Source: Segatella buccae ATCC 33574 (GTDB taxonomy: Bacteria > Bacteroidota > Bacteroidia > Bacteroidales > Bacteroidaceae). Taken from it: a stretch of 64,000 nucleotides of DNA. Numbering within the stretch: the first letter of the stretch is position 1; every line of letters begins with the position of its first letter. Under the pieces are notes generated by a model, which searched no databases, was not told where the DNA came from, and saw nothing but the letters and a program-made list of their open reading frames with translations. Position numbers and translations under genes: made by a program. The stretch covers positions 3,193,674 through 3,257,673 of the forward strand of contig NZ_GL586311.1 of assembly GCF_000184945.1 (NCBI RefSeq), written 5' to 3'. This document shows positions 26,877 through 35,993 of this stretch, piece by piece.

Positions 26877-28498
26877 CGAATACAAGCGAAGAAAGGAAAT
26901 GCTCGGCTATGAGTGAATATGACAAAACGGGCATGGCCGGCCGGCCGGCCATAGAAATTATGGACTCGACCCTGCGCGATGGCGAACAAACGAGCGGTGT
27001 GTCGTTTCTGCCCCATGAGAAACTCGTCATCGCCCGCAAGCTGCTGAAAGATGTCAATGTAGACCGCATCGAGGTGGCTTCGGCCCGCGTGTCGGACGGC
27101 GAGAAGAATGCCGTGTCGATGATATGCCGCTATGCCGCCAACAACGGTATGCTCGGGCGCGTCGAGGTGTTGGGCTTTGTCGACGGACACCGCTCCATCG
27201 ACTGGATCAAGGAGTGTGGCGGCAGAGTCATCAACCTGCTCGCCAAGGGTTCGTTGAAACATTGCACACAGCAGCTGAAGAAGACTCCCGAGGAACATGC
27301 GGCTGACATCCGGAGTGAGGTGGCATACGCGCTGGAGCAGGGATTCACCGTGAATCTCTACCTCGAAGACTGGTCCAACGGCATGAAGGACTCGCCCGAA
27401 TATGTCTACGGGCTCATGGATGCCTTGCAGGGGGCGGGCATCAGGCGTTTTTTGCTGCCCGACACGCTCGGCATCCTCAATCCGTTGCAGTGTGTGGAAT
27501 ACCTGCGCAAGATGCTCAAACGCTATCCCGACACCCATTTCGACTTCCATGCCCACAACGACTACGACCTCTCGGTGAGCAATTCGCTGGCTGCCGTGCT
27601 CAGCGGTGCCAAAGGACTGCACGTCACGGTGAACGGTCTGGGCGAGCGTTGCGGCAATGCGCCGCTGGCCAGTGTGCAGGTGATACTGAAAGACATGTTC
27701 CATGCCCATACCAACATCCATGAGGAGATGCTCAACGACGTGAGCCGGTTGGTGGAGGGCTACAGCGGCATTGCCGTGGCTCCCAACACGCCGGTGGTGG
27801 GCAGATACGTGTTCACGCAGGTGGCCGGGGTACATGCCGACGGCGACAACAAGGACAATCTCTACTGCAACGACCTCGTGCCCGAACGTTTCGGTCGTCA
27901 TCGCGAGTACGCGCTTGGCAAAAATTCGGGCAAGGCCAACATCGTCAAAAACCTTGAAGACCTCGGGTTGGAACTCACACCCGAGCAGACTAAGGCTGTG
28001 ACCCGGCGCATCACGGAGTTGGGCGACAAGAAGGAGCTCGTCACGCAGGAGGACTTGCCCTACATCGTGAGCGACGTGCTGAAACACAGTGCGCCCGAAG
28101 ACAAGGTGAAACTCGTGAGCTACATGGTCTCCACATCCTACGGGCTGAAGCCCATCGCCAGCCTCAAGGTGGAGATAGAGGGCCGTGAGTATGAGGCCGA
28201 CTCTACGGGCGACGGCCAGTATGACGCTTTCGTGAAGGCGCTCCGCAAGATCTACCGCGACCGGTTGGGCAAGGATTTCCCGCTGCTCGACAACTATGTG
28301 GTGAGCATTCCGCCGGGCGGCCGCACCGACGCGCTCGTGCAGACGGCCATCACATGGCGCTTGGGCAACCGCATCTGGCGCACCCGTGGTCTTGATGCCG
28401 ACCAGACCGAAGCGGCCATCAAGGCTACATTCAAGATGCTCAACCAGTTTGAAAACAATGTGGGGGAGACCGAGGAGGGAGGATCTTTGGGGAGTTAA
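26873..28498 (+). CDS. Second LeuA-like synthase (citramalate or 2-isopropylmalate synthase type)
   Basis: A 541-aa DRE-TIM acyl-CoA condensing enzyme: MDSTLRDGEQTSGVSF, DFHAHNDYDLSVSNS (metal His pair), NGLGERCGNAPL, GVHADGDNKDN, ALGKNSGKAN, and a C-terminal LeuA-type regulatory domain (DSTGDGQYDAFVKAL). It is only distantly like the leuA product 2 kb upstream, so it is not a recent duplicate. Such genes inside Bacteroidetes leu operons are annotated either as 2-isopropylmalate or citramalate synthase. With LeuCDB a citramalate synthase would yield 2-oxobutyrate for isoleucine. The last codons run into an R3 repeat. The enzyme class is sure; the substrate is not. Confidence 0.8.
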   Translation: MTNTSEERKCSAMSEYDKTGMAGRPAIEIMDSTLRDGEQTSGVSFLPHEKLVIARKLLKDVNVDRIEVASARVSDGEKNAVSMICRYAANNGMLGRVEVLGFVDGHRSIDWIKECGGRVINLLAKGSLKHCTQQLKKTPEEHAADIRSEVAYALEQGFTVNLYLEDWSNGMKDSPEYVYGLMDALQGAGIRRFLLPDTLGILNPLQCVEYLRKMLKRYPDTHFDFHAHNDYDLSVSNSLAAVLSGAKGLHVTVNGLGERCGNAPLASVQVILKDMFHAHTNIHEEMLNDVSRLVEGYSGIAVAPNTPVVGRYVFTQVAGVHADGDNKDNLYCNDLVPERFGRHREYALGKNSGKANIVKNLEDLGLELTPEQTKAVTRRITELGDKKELVTQEDLPYIVSDVLKHSAPEDKVKLVSYMVSTSYGLKPIASLKVEIEGREYEADSTGDGQYDAFVKALRKIYRDRLGKDFPLLDNYVVSIPPGGRTDALVQTAITWRLGNRIWRTRGLDADQTEAAIKATFKMLNQFENNVGETEEGGSLGS

Positions 28499-28649
28499 GG
28501 GAGTTAAGGAGTTAAAGGGAGTTAAGACAATAGTTCTATTGCTAAGGGTAGTTGGAAGCATTGACTATCTTCTGCTCTTTTTCTCCATTTATTCAAGCTA
28601 TGGACTATTGTCTTAACTCCCTTTAACTTCTTAACTCCCTTTAACTCCT
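28491..28649. repeat. R3 inverted-repeat element, copy 3 (before leuB)
   Basis: Left flank of GGAGTTAAGG and GGAGTTAAAGG units ending GTTAAGACAATAG. The right flank is CTATTGTCTTAACTCCC, TTTAACTTC and CTTTAACTCC, around a core of about 80 bp. It overlaps the stop codon of the second LeuA-like gene. Confidence 0.9.
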
Positions 28650-28678
28650 TTGAAATATTAACCATCAAACAACAATAT

Positions 28679-29740
28679 ATGAAATTAAACATTGCAGTGC
28701 TGGCCGGTGACGGCATCGGGCCAGAGATTATGAAACAAGGTGTAGCCGTGATGGATGCCATCGCAGCCAAGTATAACCACACGTTCACCTACAACGAAGC
28801 TATTTGCGGTGCCCACGCCATTGACGAAGTGGGCGATCCGTTCCCCGACGACACGTTCAAGGCGTGCATGGAGGCCGATGCCGTGCTCTTCGCCGCCGTG
28901 GGCGACCCGCGTTTCGACAACAACCCCACGGCTAAGGTGCGCCCCGAACAAGGGTTGCTGGCCATGCGCAAGAAGCTGGGGCTCTTTGCCAACGTGCGCC
29001 CTGTGGCCACATTCGACTGTCTGCTCCACAAGAGTCCGCTCAAGGACGAACTGCTCCGCGGGGCCGATTTCGTGGTGATTCGCGAACTCACGGGCGGCAT
29101 GTATTTCGGCGAGAAGTATCAGGACAACGACAAGGCCTACGACACCGACATCTACACGCGTCCGGAGATAGAGCGCATCTTGAAAGTCGCTTTCGAGTAT
29201 GCCATGAAGCGCAACAAGCATCTCACCGTAGTCGACAAGGCCAATGTGCTGGCCAGTTCGCGCCTGTGGCGGCAAATAGCCAAGGAGATGGAGCCTCAAT
29301 ATCCCGAGGTGACCACCGACTACATGTTCATCGACAACGCTGCAATGCGTGTGCTCACCGAACCCACGTTCTTTGATGTGATCGTGACCGAGAACACCTT
29401 CGGTGACATCCTCACCGACGAGACCTCCTGCATCACCGGTTCAATGGGGCTTCAGCCCTCTTCGTCGCTGGGCGAGCACACGCCGCTCTTCGAACCCGTA
29501 CACGGTTCTTGGCCGCAGGCAGCCGGACAAAACCTCGCCAACCCCCTTGCCCAGATTCTTTCTGCAGCCATGTTGCTTGAGCATTTCGGGCTCACCGAGG
29601 AGGGACAGACCATCCGCAAAGCCGTTGATGCCAGCCTCGATGCCAATGTGCGCACGCCCGAAATACAGGTGGAAGGTGGTGCCCACTACGGCACGGAAGA
29701 GGTGGGGGCTTGGATTGTCGACTGGATAGCCAAGCACTGA
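28679..29740 (+). CDS. leuB: 3-isopropylmalate dehydrogenase
   Basis: NAD-dependent oxidative decarboxylase giving 2-oxoisocaproate. The 353-aa protein has the [10 protein letters not shown] start, the substrate-binding [22 protein letters not shown] (two Arg), [19 protein letters not shown], and the Mg/NAD region [13 protein letters not shown] and [12 protein letters not shown]. It is the last gene of the operon; a 14-bp-stem terminator follows. 2-Oxobutyrate formation from 3-methylmalate is also a known side activity of LeuB. Confidence 0.96.
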   Translation: MKLNIAVLAGDGIGPEIMKQGVAVMDAIAAKYNHTFTYNEAICGAHAIDEVGDPFPDDTFKACMEADAVLFAAVGDPRFDNNPTAKVRPEQGLLAMRKKLGLFANVRPVATFDCLLHKSPLKDELLRGADFVVIRELTGGMYFGEKYQDNDKAYDTDIYTRPEIERILKVAFEYAMKRNKHLTVVDKANVLASSRLWRQIAKEMEPQYPEVTTDYMFIDNAAMRVLTEPTFFDVIVTENTFGDILTDETSCITGSMGLQPSSSLGEHTPLFEPVHGSWPQAAGQNLANPLAQILSAAMLLEHFGLTEEGQTIRKAVDASLDANVRTPEIQVEGGAHYGTEEVGAWIVDWIAKH

Positions 29741-29835
29741 TCCTCGGCAGCCGGGAGGAGGAACGCATCTTCGCCTTCCGGCTGCCCCAACATCAAGTCT
29801 TGGACTTTCTTCCCAAGCAAGCTTTATACGATCAT

Positions 29836-29885
29836 GCCAAGAGGCTGCACCCAACAGAATATGGATGCAGCCTCTTGGCGTTTGG
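29836..29885 (+). terminator. Terminator of the leu operon
   Basis: A perfect 14-bp stem GCCAAGAGGCTGCA/TGCAGCCTCTTGGC (29836-29849 with 29866-29879) followed by GTTTGG. The T run is weak, but the hairpin is long and lies 95 bp after leuB. Confidence 0.7.
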
Positions 29886-30007
29886 TAATTCCTCCCCACA
29901 ACATTCCGTTTCCACCCTCCTCATAAATGGTATAAAGCCCTATAAGGCCCTTATATCAAGAAGGTGGGGAAAGGGGAGAGGGTCGTTCCCGAAGGAACTT
30001 TCTAAAC

Positions 30008-30331
30008 TTAGCTGTGCGACAGATCGCGCAGTTTCTTTCTCAATTCCATTGCCTTGCGTATCTTTTTCAAAGCCTCCTTGCGCTGCTTTTCTTCCTTGCA
30101 CAACTCCTTGTACTGCTTCTTAAAATCGGTGTACTCTTTTTTGGCAGCCTTCATTTTCGACTTGGTATCGCTGACCTGTTTTTTTATAGCATCATAATCG
30201 GCAGCGGCTGTCTGTTCCATGGAATCAAGTTGCTCCTGGGGCATGGTGCGATACTGTACGTCTTGTGCAAATATCGGCTGTGTACCGATACCCATGACGG
30301 CAAACAGTCCAATCAATAAAGTTTTCTTCAT
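30008..30331 (-). CDS. Small exported coiled-coil protein of unknown function
   Basis: A 107-aa protein with a clear signal peptide (TLLIGLFAVMGIGTQPIFA, cleavage near residue 22). The mature part of about 85 residues is charged and helical (KKQVSDTKSKMKAAKKEY, KKQYKELCKEEKQRKEALKK) and probably forms a coiled coil. It has a single cysteine. It is monocistronic with a well-formed promoter. I recognise no family; similar small Lys/Glu-rich periplasmic proteins are frequent in Bacteroidetes. Confidence 0.75.
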   Translation of the reverse strand: MKKTLLIGLFAVMGIGTQPIFAQDVQYRTMPQEQLDSMEQTAAADYDAIKKQVSDTKSKMKAAKKEYTDFKKQYKELCKEEKQRKEALKKIRKAMELRKKLRDLSHS

Positions 30332-30363
30332 ACGTTGTTATTTTATTAAATCCAGTAATTTTG

Positions 30364-30394
30364 CAAATATACACATTATTTTGATATTTGCAAA
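30364..30394 (-). promoter_or_regulatory. Promoter of the small exported protein
   Basis: Minus strand: TTTG (30394-30391), 19-bp spacer, TATATTTG (30371-30364). Both boxes match the consensus. The 30332-30694 gap otherwise holds only the galK terminator and a GC-rich stretch near 30640-30690. Confidence 0.8.
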
Positions 30395-30543
30395 GCTAAA
30401 TGACTTTTTTATACTTTTTTCTGCTTAAGTGAGGCGTTTTGTCCCTCCCATTACAAAAGGGCCGATGCTGTGTATGAGCAATACGTGTGCTCATCTTCCA
30501 CCCAATATCGGCAACTTTTGGTCGTCCTGCAAAGGAAAAACAG

Positions 30544-30579
30544 AAAGCCCCAATGCCATCAAGTGAGCATTGGGGCTTT
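30544..30579 (-). terminator. Terminator downstream of galK
   Basis: A 13-bp stem AAAGCCCCAATGC/GCATTGGGGCTTT, followed on the minus strand by CTGTTTTTCC. It is symmetrical enough to work in both directions. Confidence 0.85.
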
Positions 30580-30694
30580 ATTGCTTAGTTGTTTTGATAA
30601 AGTTGCCTACTGCGTTTCCGCATCCGACTTGCGAATCCTAAAGCGGAGGCAGCCTAAATGGCTCTCCTCCCGGAAAGGGGAAGGAAGGGAAACA

Positions 30695-31855
30695 TCAGCA
30701 AACCTTGTGAGCTCCCTGACCAATCACCACATCGATGACTTTCGGCTCTTTACCGTATTTGGCGGCAAATTTGGCTTTAGCATCGGCTGTGAACTGGTCG
30801 TAGAGTTCGTCTTTGACGAGGTTGATGGTGCAACCTCCGAAGCCGCCTCCCATGATGCGGGAACCGGTCACGCCGTTGGCCTTGGCCAGGTCGTTGAGGA
30901 AATCGAGTTCCTCGCAGCTCACCTCGTATTCCTTCGACAACCCTTCATGGGTTTCATACATCTTTTGACCTACGGTTTCATAATCGCCACGGTCGAGGGC
31001 ATCGCAGACGGCAAGCACGCGGTCTTTCTCGCCAAGCACGAAATGGGCACGGGAATAGTCTTCCTCGCCGACTTCGGCACGCACCTCTTCGAGTTGTTCC
31101 CAAGTGCAGTCGCGCAGGGTTTCAAACTTGGCTTCGGGGTGCTTGGCAGCAATATGCTTCACCACGTTTTCGCAAGAGTTGCGGCGATCGTTGTAGGGCG
31201 AGCCCGCCAGTTCGTGCTTCACGCAACTGTTGATGAGCACGAGGCGGTAGCCTTTGGGTTCGAAGGGGAAGTATTCGAAGTCGCGCGAACGACAGTCGAG
31301 GCGCATCAGCTTGCCTTCCTGTCCGAAGACGCTGGCAAACTGATCCATGATACCGCAGTTCACACCCACATATTTGTGCTCGGTGGCCTGTCCGGCAAGC
31401 ACCATATCCCACTTGGAAACCTTGTTGTCACCGAACAAATCGTTCAGGGCAAAGGCAAAGCAGCTCTCAAGTGCCGCACTTGACGACATGCCTGCACCGA
31501 GGGGAACATCGCCGTAGAAAGCGGTATTGAATCCCTTCACGGGCACACCGAGGCCTTTCATCTCCTGCACGATGCCATAGATGTAGCGTGCCCAGCTGGT
31601 GCGGGGTCCCTCGGGGTCGTCCACCTTAAACTCCACACGGTCTTTCAGATCGATGGAATAACACATCACTGTGTTGGTGCCATTGGGGCGCAACTCGGCC
31701 ATGATACCTTTGTCCACTGCCCCGGGGAAAACAAATCCGCCATTATAATCGGTGTGCTCACCAATCAGGTTAATACGACCGGGCGACATGTAGATGTTGC
31801 CGGTTTTGCCGTCAAAGTGCTTGATGAAGCGACTTCTTACATATTCAATATCCAT
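30695..31855 (-). CDS. galK: Galactokinase
   Basis: GHMP kinase phosphorylating galactose to galactose-1-phosphate. The 386-aa protein has the galactokinase signature GRINLIGEHTDYNGGFVFP, the ATP-binding VPLGAGMSSSAALE, CGIMDQFASVFG and IMGGGFGGCTI. It is the last gene of a galM-transporter-galK operon. galT and galE are not in the window. About 25 bp separate it from the transporter gene. Confidence 0.96.
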   Translation of the reverse strand: MDIEYVRSRFIKHFDGKTGNIYMSPGRINLIGEHTDYNGGFVFPGAVDKGIMAELRPNGTNTVMCYSIDLKDRVEFKVDDPEGPRTSWARYIYGIVQEMKGLGVPVKGFNTAFYGDVPLGAGMSSSAALESCFAFALNDLFGDNKVSKWDMVLAGQATEHKYVGVNCGIMDQFASVFGQEGKLMRLDCRSRDFEYFPFEPKGYRLVLINSCVKHELAGSPYNDRRNSCENVVKHIAAKHPEAKFETLRDCTWEQLEEVRAEVGEEDYSRAHFVLGEKDRVLAVCDALDRGDYETVGQKMYETHEGLSKEYEVSCEELDFLNDLAKANGVTGSRIMGGGFGGCTINLVKDELYDQFTADAKAKFAAKYGKEPKVIDVVIGQGAHKVC

Positions 31856-31879
31856 GATAGTTATAGTAATTAGGTTTTG

Positions 31880-33184
31880 TTAATCAACGGGAATGTCCTT
31901 GTTCACATTCTTGCAGCCCGCAAGGGCATAGTAGAACATGTAGCCCATAGCCACAAGAGGAACGAAATAGCTGATCATGTAGCCGGTTTTGTCGGCAATG
32001 AAATTCTGGATGAGGGGCAGCACACCACCGCCTACCACCATCATCATGAAGATGCCGGATGCCTGAGCCGTGTATTTGCCGAGTCCCTCCGTGGCCAGAT
32101 TGAAGATGGATGCCCACATGATGGAGGTGCAAAGACCGCAGAGCACGAGCAGCAGGGCACTTACGGGCACAACTGTCAGTTCAAACGAAGAACCGGTGAA
32201 AAGCGGCATGGAGGTGGTGACAGTCTTCGGGATGAGGATGGCCAACAGGATGAGCACCATGCCGGTGCCGGTGGTGGTGAGCATCATTGTGCGGGAGGAA
32301 ATCTTGTCGGCAATGAAACCGGAGACAAAACGCCCCACCAGCATGAGCAACCAATAAGTGCCGGCCACGAAACCGCCAATGGCAGCAGCATTGGTCAACA
32401 GGCCTGCGCCCTTCTCCGTGGTGTCGGAAATGTAGAAATTGAGCGTGCCGGGAATGCCGACTTCAACACCTACATAAACGAAAATGGCAATGACACCGAG
32501 CACACAGTGGCGGAAACTCCACGGAGAATGCTCGAAGACGGTCTCTGCCGTGGTCTTTCCCATCTCAGGATCCTGAATCGGGATGAAAGAAAGGATGATG
32601 AAAGCACATGCAAACACGCCCATGGCGATGTAGAGCACGAAGTTGACATCAGCCATTTGGGTGCTGGCGGAGACGGTTCCGATAAGCGCACCCACAAGCA
32701 TCGGAGTCAGCGTACCGGAAAGCGAGTTGAGCGTACCGCCGATGAGATTGAGCTGGTTGCCACGGTTGCCACCGCCACCGAGCAGGTTGAGCATCGGATT
32801 GACCACCGTATTAAGCAAGCAAACGGAGAAACCGGAGATGAAGGCTCCCAACAGATAGACATAGAAACCGGTCATACCGCCGGGGAAACCGGACAGATAC
32901 TGAATCAACACGCCCACAAAGCCCACACCAATGCCAAGCATGGCAGTCTTCTTATAGCCGATGCGAGTGAGCAGTTTGCCGGCCGGAATGCCCATAAACA
33001 GATAGGCAAAGAAGTTCATGAAGTTACCCATCATACCCAACAGGTTGCTACCGCCGATTTCGGGTTGGTTTTTCCACACCACGCCGATAGGAGCAGCCAA
33101 GTTGGTCACGAATGCAATCATTGCATAAAGAAACATCATCGTGATGATGGCGATGATGCTTCCGTTCTTTTTAGAATTTTCCAT
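31880..33184 (-). CDS. FHS-type sugar:H+ symporter (MFS)
   Basis: A 434-aa inner-membrane major facilitator with about 12 hydrophobic segments, of the fucose-galactose-glucose:H+ family. Features are FFAYLFMGIPAGKLLTRIGYKKTA near loop 2-3, NTVVNPMLNLLGGGGNRGNQLN, and RFVSGFIADKISSRTMM in the second half. Sitting between galM and galK, it most probably imports galactose or glucose. The gap to galM is 16 bp. Confidence 0.88.
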   Translation of the reverse strand: MENSKKNGSIIAIITMMFLYAMIAFVTNLAAPIGVVWKNQPEIGGSNLLGMMGNFMNFFAYLFMGIPAGKLLTRIGYKKTAMLGIGVGFVGVLIQYLSGFPGGMTGFYVYLLGAFISGFSVCLLNTVVNPMLNLLGGGGNRGNQLNLIGGTLNSLSGTLTPMLVGALIGTVSASTQMADVNFVLYIAMGVFACAFIILSFIPIQDPEMGKTTAETVFEHSPWSFRHCVLGVIAIFVYVGVEVGIPGTLNFYISDTTEKGAGLLTNAAAIGGFVAGTYWLLMLVGRFVSGFIADKISSRTMMLTTTGTGMVLILLAILIPKTVTTSMPLFTGSSFELTVVPVSALLLVLCGLCTSIMWASIFNLATEGLGKYTAQASGIFMMMVVGGGVLPLIQNFIADKTGYMISYFVPLVAMGYMFYYALAGCKNVNKDIPVD

Positions 33185-33200
33185 TTTATTGTTTTGGTTA

Positions 33201-34289
33201 TTATTTGTCTACGCCAAACTTATAGATGGTTTTCTGCGTGTATTCCTGCCCGGGCTTCAAGATGACCGACGGGAAATAGGGACGATTGGGAGAATCGGGG
33301 AAGTGCTGGGCCTCGAAACAGATGGCCGAGCGTCGCGGGAAGGTGGCTCCGTGCTGTCCTTTGTAGCCGTCGGCCCAGTTATCGGAGTACACTTGCACGC
33401 CCGGCTCGGTGGTATAGACTTCCATCGTGCGTCCGCTGGCGGGATCCTTGATGCGTGCGGCAAACGAAAGTTCGCCCTCCTCCCGCTTGTTGAGCACGAA
33501 GCAGTGGTCGTAGCCATGCCCGTTGCGTATCTGTTCGTTGTCAGCATCTATGTCGCGTCCCACCGGTTTCGGCTGGCGGAAGTCAAACGGAGTGCCCTCC
33601 ACAAAGCGTATCTCGCCCGTCGGGATAGACGTGGCATCGATGGGAAGATAAAAGTCTGCATTGATTTCACAAACCAAGTCGTCGATCGTCGGAGTGGGAT
33701 TGGCGATGCCTGCGAGAGAGAAAAAGGCGTGGTTGGTGAGGTTGATGATAGTTTCCTTGTTGCAAGTGGCCAGATATTTGATAACCAATTCGTTATCGTC
33801 TGTGAATGTGTAGGCCACCCATACATTCACTTCGCCCGTGAAGCCCTCTTCACCGTAGGCACTTGTGTATTTGAGCACCACAGCATGGTCGTTCACCTGA
33901 TTGGCTTCCCAAACACGGGCGTGGAATCCTGTGGGGCCTCCGTGGAGGGCATTGGGGCCGTTGTTGACTGCCAGATGGTATTCCTTGCCGTGGAGTGTGA
34001 ACCGCCCTTCCTTGATCCTATTGCCGAAACGGCCGATGAGTGTGGAAAGATAGGGCTCCGGCGAGTTGATGACCTCCTTGATGTTGTCGTGCCCCTGCAC
34101 CACATTGGCCGGCTTTCCATCTTTGTCGGGCACCATGATTGCAACGATGGCACCACCGTAGTTGGTGACAGCCACTTCATTTCCCGCACTGTTTCTCAGG
34201 ATGAAGAGATCTGTATTTTTTCCGTTGATAGTGGTCTGAAAGTCTTCGCGTTTCAGACCACAGAGGTTTTGCGTTTCGTTTGTGCTCAT
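33201..34289 (-). CDS. galM: Aldose 1-epimerase (mutarotase)
   Basis: Interconverts alpha- and beta-galactose before the kinase step. The 362-aa protein has the GalM landmarks: IGRFGNRIKEGRFTLHG, NGPNALHGGPTGFHARVWE, the catalytic-His region NLTNHAFFSLAG, GHGYDHCFVL, and the catalytic-Glu block AICFEAQHFPDSPN. There is no signal peptide, so it is cytoplasmic. It is first in the operon; TTACTTTG about 50 bp upstream (minus strand) is a near-consensus -7 box. The 34290-34629 gap holds this promoter and an R3 element. Confidence 0.94.
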   Translation of the reverse strand: MSTNETQNLCGLKREDFQTTINGKNTDLFILRNSAGNEVAVTNYGGAIVAIMVPDKDGKPANVVQGHDNIKEVINSPEPYLSTLIGRFGNRIKEGRFTLHGKEYHLAVNNGPNALHGGPTGFHARVWEANQVNDHAVVLKYTSAYGEEGFTGEVNVWVAYTFTDDNELVIKYLATCNKETIINLTNHAFFSLAGIANPTPTIDDLVCEINADFYLPIDATSIPTGEIRFVEGTPFDFRQPKPVGRDIDADNEQIRNGHGYDHCFVLNKREEGELSFAARIKDPASGRTMEVYTTEPGVQVYSDNWADGYKGQHGATFPRRSAICFEAQHFPDSPNRPYFPSVILKPGQEYTQKTIYKFGVDK

Positions 34290-34445
34290 AATATTTAAGT
34301 TTTTAGTTACTTGACCAAGTCTTCAATCAAACTTATATCATAGTTGCAAAGTAACTAAAAATAAACGAAAGCCGCAAATGAAAATAGAAAAATCACACCA
34401 TTTGATGAGTTAAAAGTATTTAACTGAACTTTCGCAAGTTCAGCA

Positions 34446-34590
34446 GGAGTTAAAGGAGTTAAGGAGTGAAAGGGAGTTAAGACAATAGTCCTTCTTCCTA
34501 ATGCAATGAAGCAGTCAATCAATAAAGGCTGTTGTCTTAACTTCTAACGAGCGAAGCGAGTGCTAACTCCCTTTAACTCCTTTAACTCCT
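34446..34590. repeat. R3 inverted-repeat element, copy 4
   Basis: Left flank GGAGTTAAAGGAGTTAAGG then GGGAGTTAAGACAATAG. The right flank is TTGTCTTAACTTC, then CTAACTCCCTTTAACTCC after an inserted GAGCGAAGCGAG. The core is about 60 bp. It lies between folC and galM. Confidence 0.85.
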
Positions 34591-34629
34591 AAAGTTGAGC
34601 TTGCGAAACTTAAATATTTAATGATAAGA

Positions 34630-35925
34630 TTATCCTGCCTTGGGGAGTGCCAGAAGGTCGGCCACCACATAACTGCTCCCGCCCACAAAGATGAAATCTT
34701 CCGGAGAGGCATCGGCCAAAGCCTGTTGCCAAGCCTCTCCCACAGTGGCATAACTCCGCCCGCGGAGCCCGATTGCGGCTGCCTTTCCGGCCACCTGTGC
34801 AGCCGGGATGGCGCGGTGGGAGGAGGCCTGTGTCCAATAGAAATCGGCCTCACGGGGCAGCATGGCCAATATCCGGTCGATGTCTTTGTCGTCGACCATG
34901 CCGAACACGATGCGCAGCCGGCGACAGGGCTGCGCCTTGATTTGCCCGACGAGATAGTTCCAGCCGCCCACATTGTGCCCCGTGTCGCATACGGCCAAGG
35001 GCCGCTCGCGCAGGCGTTGCCAACGCCCCATGAGCCCCGTCAGGACGCTCACGGCGGCGATGCCTTGCTCCACATCGCTTTCGGAAAGGGCGATGCCCTG
35101 CCGGTGAAGTTCTTCCACGGCTGTAAGCACGGTGTTCATATTGGCTTCCTGATAGTCGCCTGAGAGTTCTCCGCACACCGTGCGACCATCGGACAACCGA
35201 TATTCGCGGCCACCGCCGGACAGCGCGACCGACGAGCGCACCACCGGAGCGTCTTCGGCGAAACGGATGGGGGCACCCACCTCACGGGCCCGGGCTGCAA
35301 ACACGGGCCGGGTCTCTGCCGTGGTCTCGCCAATCACCACCGGCACACCTTTCTTTATAATGCCCGCCTTCTCCCCGGCAATCTTCGCCAGCGTGTTGCC
35401 AAGGAACCGGGTATGGTCGAACGAGATGTTGGTGATGACGGAGAGCAGGGGCGTGATGATGTTGGTGCAGTCAAGCCGACCGCCCAGTCCCACTTCGATG
35501 ACAGCGATGTCAACTTGCTGTTCGGCGAAATACTTGAAGGCCAAGGCCGTGGTCAACTCGAAAAATGAGGGATGGAGGGGTTCGAAGAAGCTGCGCTCCT
35601 GTTCCACAAAGTCGACAATTCGTTTCTCGCTGATACACATGCCGTTCACCCGTATGCGCTCGCGAAAGTCTACAAGGTGCGGACTCGTGTAGAGTCCCAC
35701 CTTGCAGCCCGCGCTCTGGAGGATGGCCGCAAGCGTGTGCGAGCATGATCCCTTGCCGTTGGTGCCCGCCACATGGATGGTCTTGTAGCAACGGTGGGGG
35801 TGGCCGAAATGCTCGTCGAGTGCCTGCGTGTCGTCAAGTCCTTCCTTATAAGCAGAAGCACCCACATGTTCGAAAACAGGGGTGCTGTCGTATAGATACC
35901 TGACCGTCTCGTCGTAAGTCATCAT
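34630..35925 (-). CDS. folC: Folylpolyglutamate/dihydrofolate synthase
   Basis: Mur-ligase-family enzyme adding glutamate to dihydropteroate and folates. The 431-aa protein has the folate synthase P-loop region TIHVAGTNGKGSCSH, the LYTSPHLVDFRERIRVNG block, the VGLGGRLDCTN segment, NISFDHTRFLG and the C-terminal PLAVCDTGHNVGG. The second Met could also be the start. It lies 68 bp after dnaJ in the same orientation; no separate promoter was identified. Confidence 0.94.
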   Translation of the reverse strand: MMTYDETVRYLYDSTPVFEHVGASAYKEGLDDTQALDEHFGHPHRCYKTIHVAGTNGKGSCSHTLAAILQSAGCKVGLYTSPHLVDFRERIRVNGMCISEKRIVDFVEQERSFFEPLHPSFFELTTALAFKYFAEQQVDIAVIEVGLGGRLDCTNIITPLLSVITNISFDHTRFLGNTLAKIAGEKAGIIKKGVPVVIGETTAETRPVFAARAREVGAPIRFAEDAPVVRSSVALSGGGREYRLSDGRTVCGELSGDYQEANMNTVLTAVEELHRQGIALSESDVEQGIAAVSVLTGLMGRWQRLRERPLAVCDTGHNVGGWNYLVGQIKAQPCRRLRIVFGMVDDKDIDRILAMLPREADFYWTQASSHRAIPAAQVAGKAAAIGLRGRSYATVGEAWQQALADASPEDFIFVGGSSYVVADLLALPKAG

Positions 35926-35993
35926 TTATCAAGTTAAAAGTGAGGAGTGAAGGGTGGGGGGCGTGGGAATGTCCTCGTGCGGCGACAGAAAAC

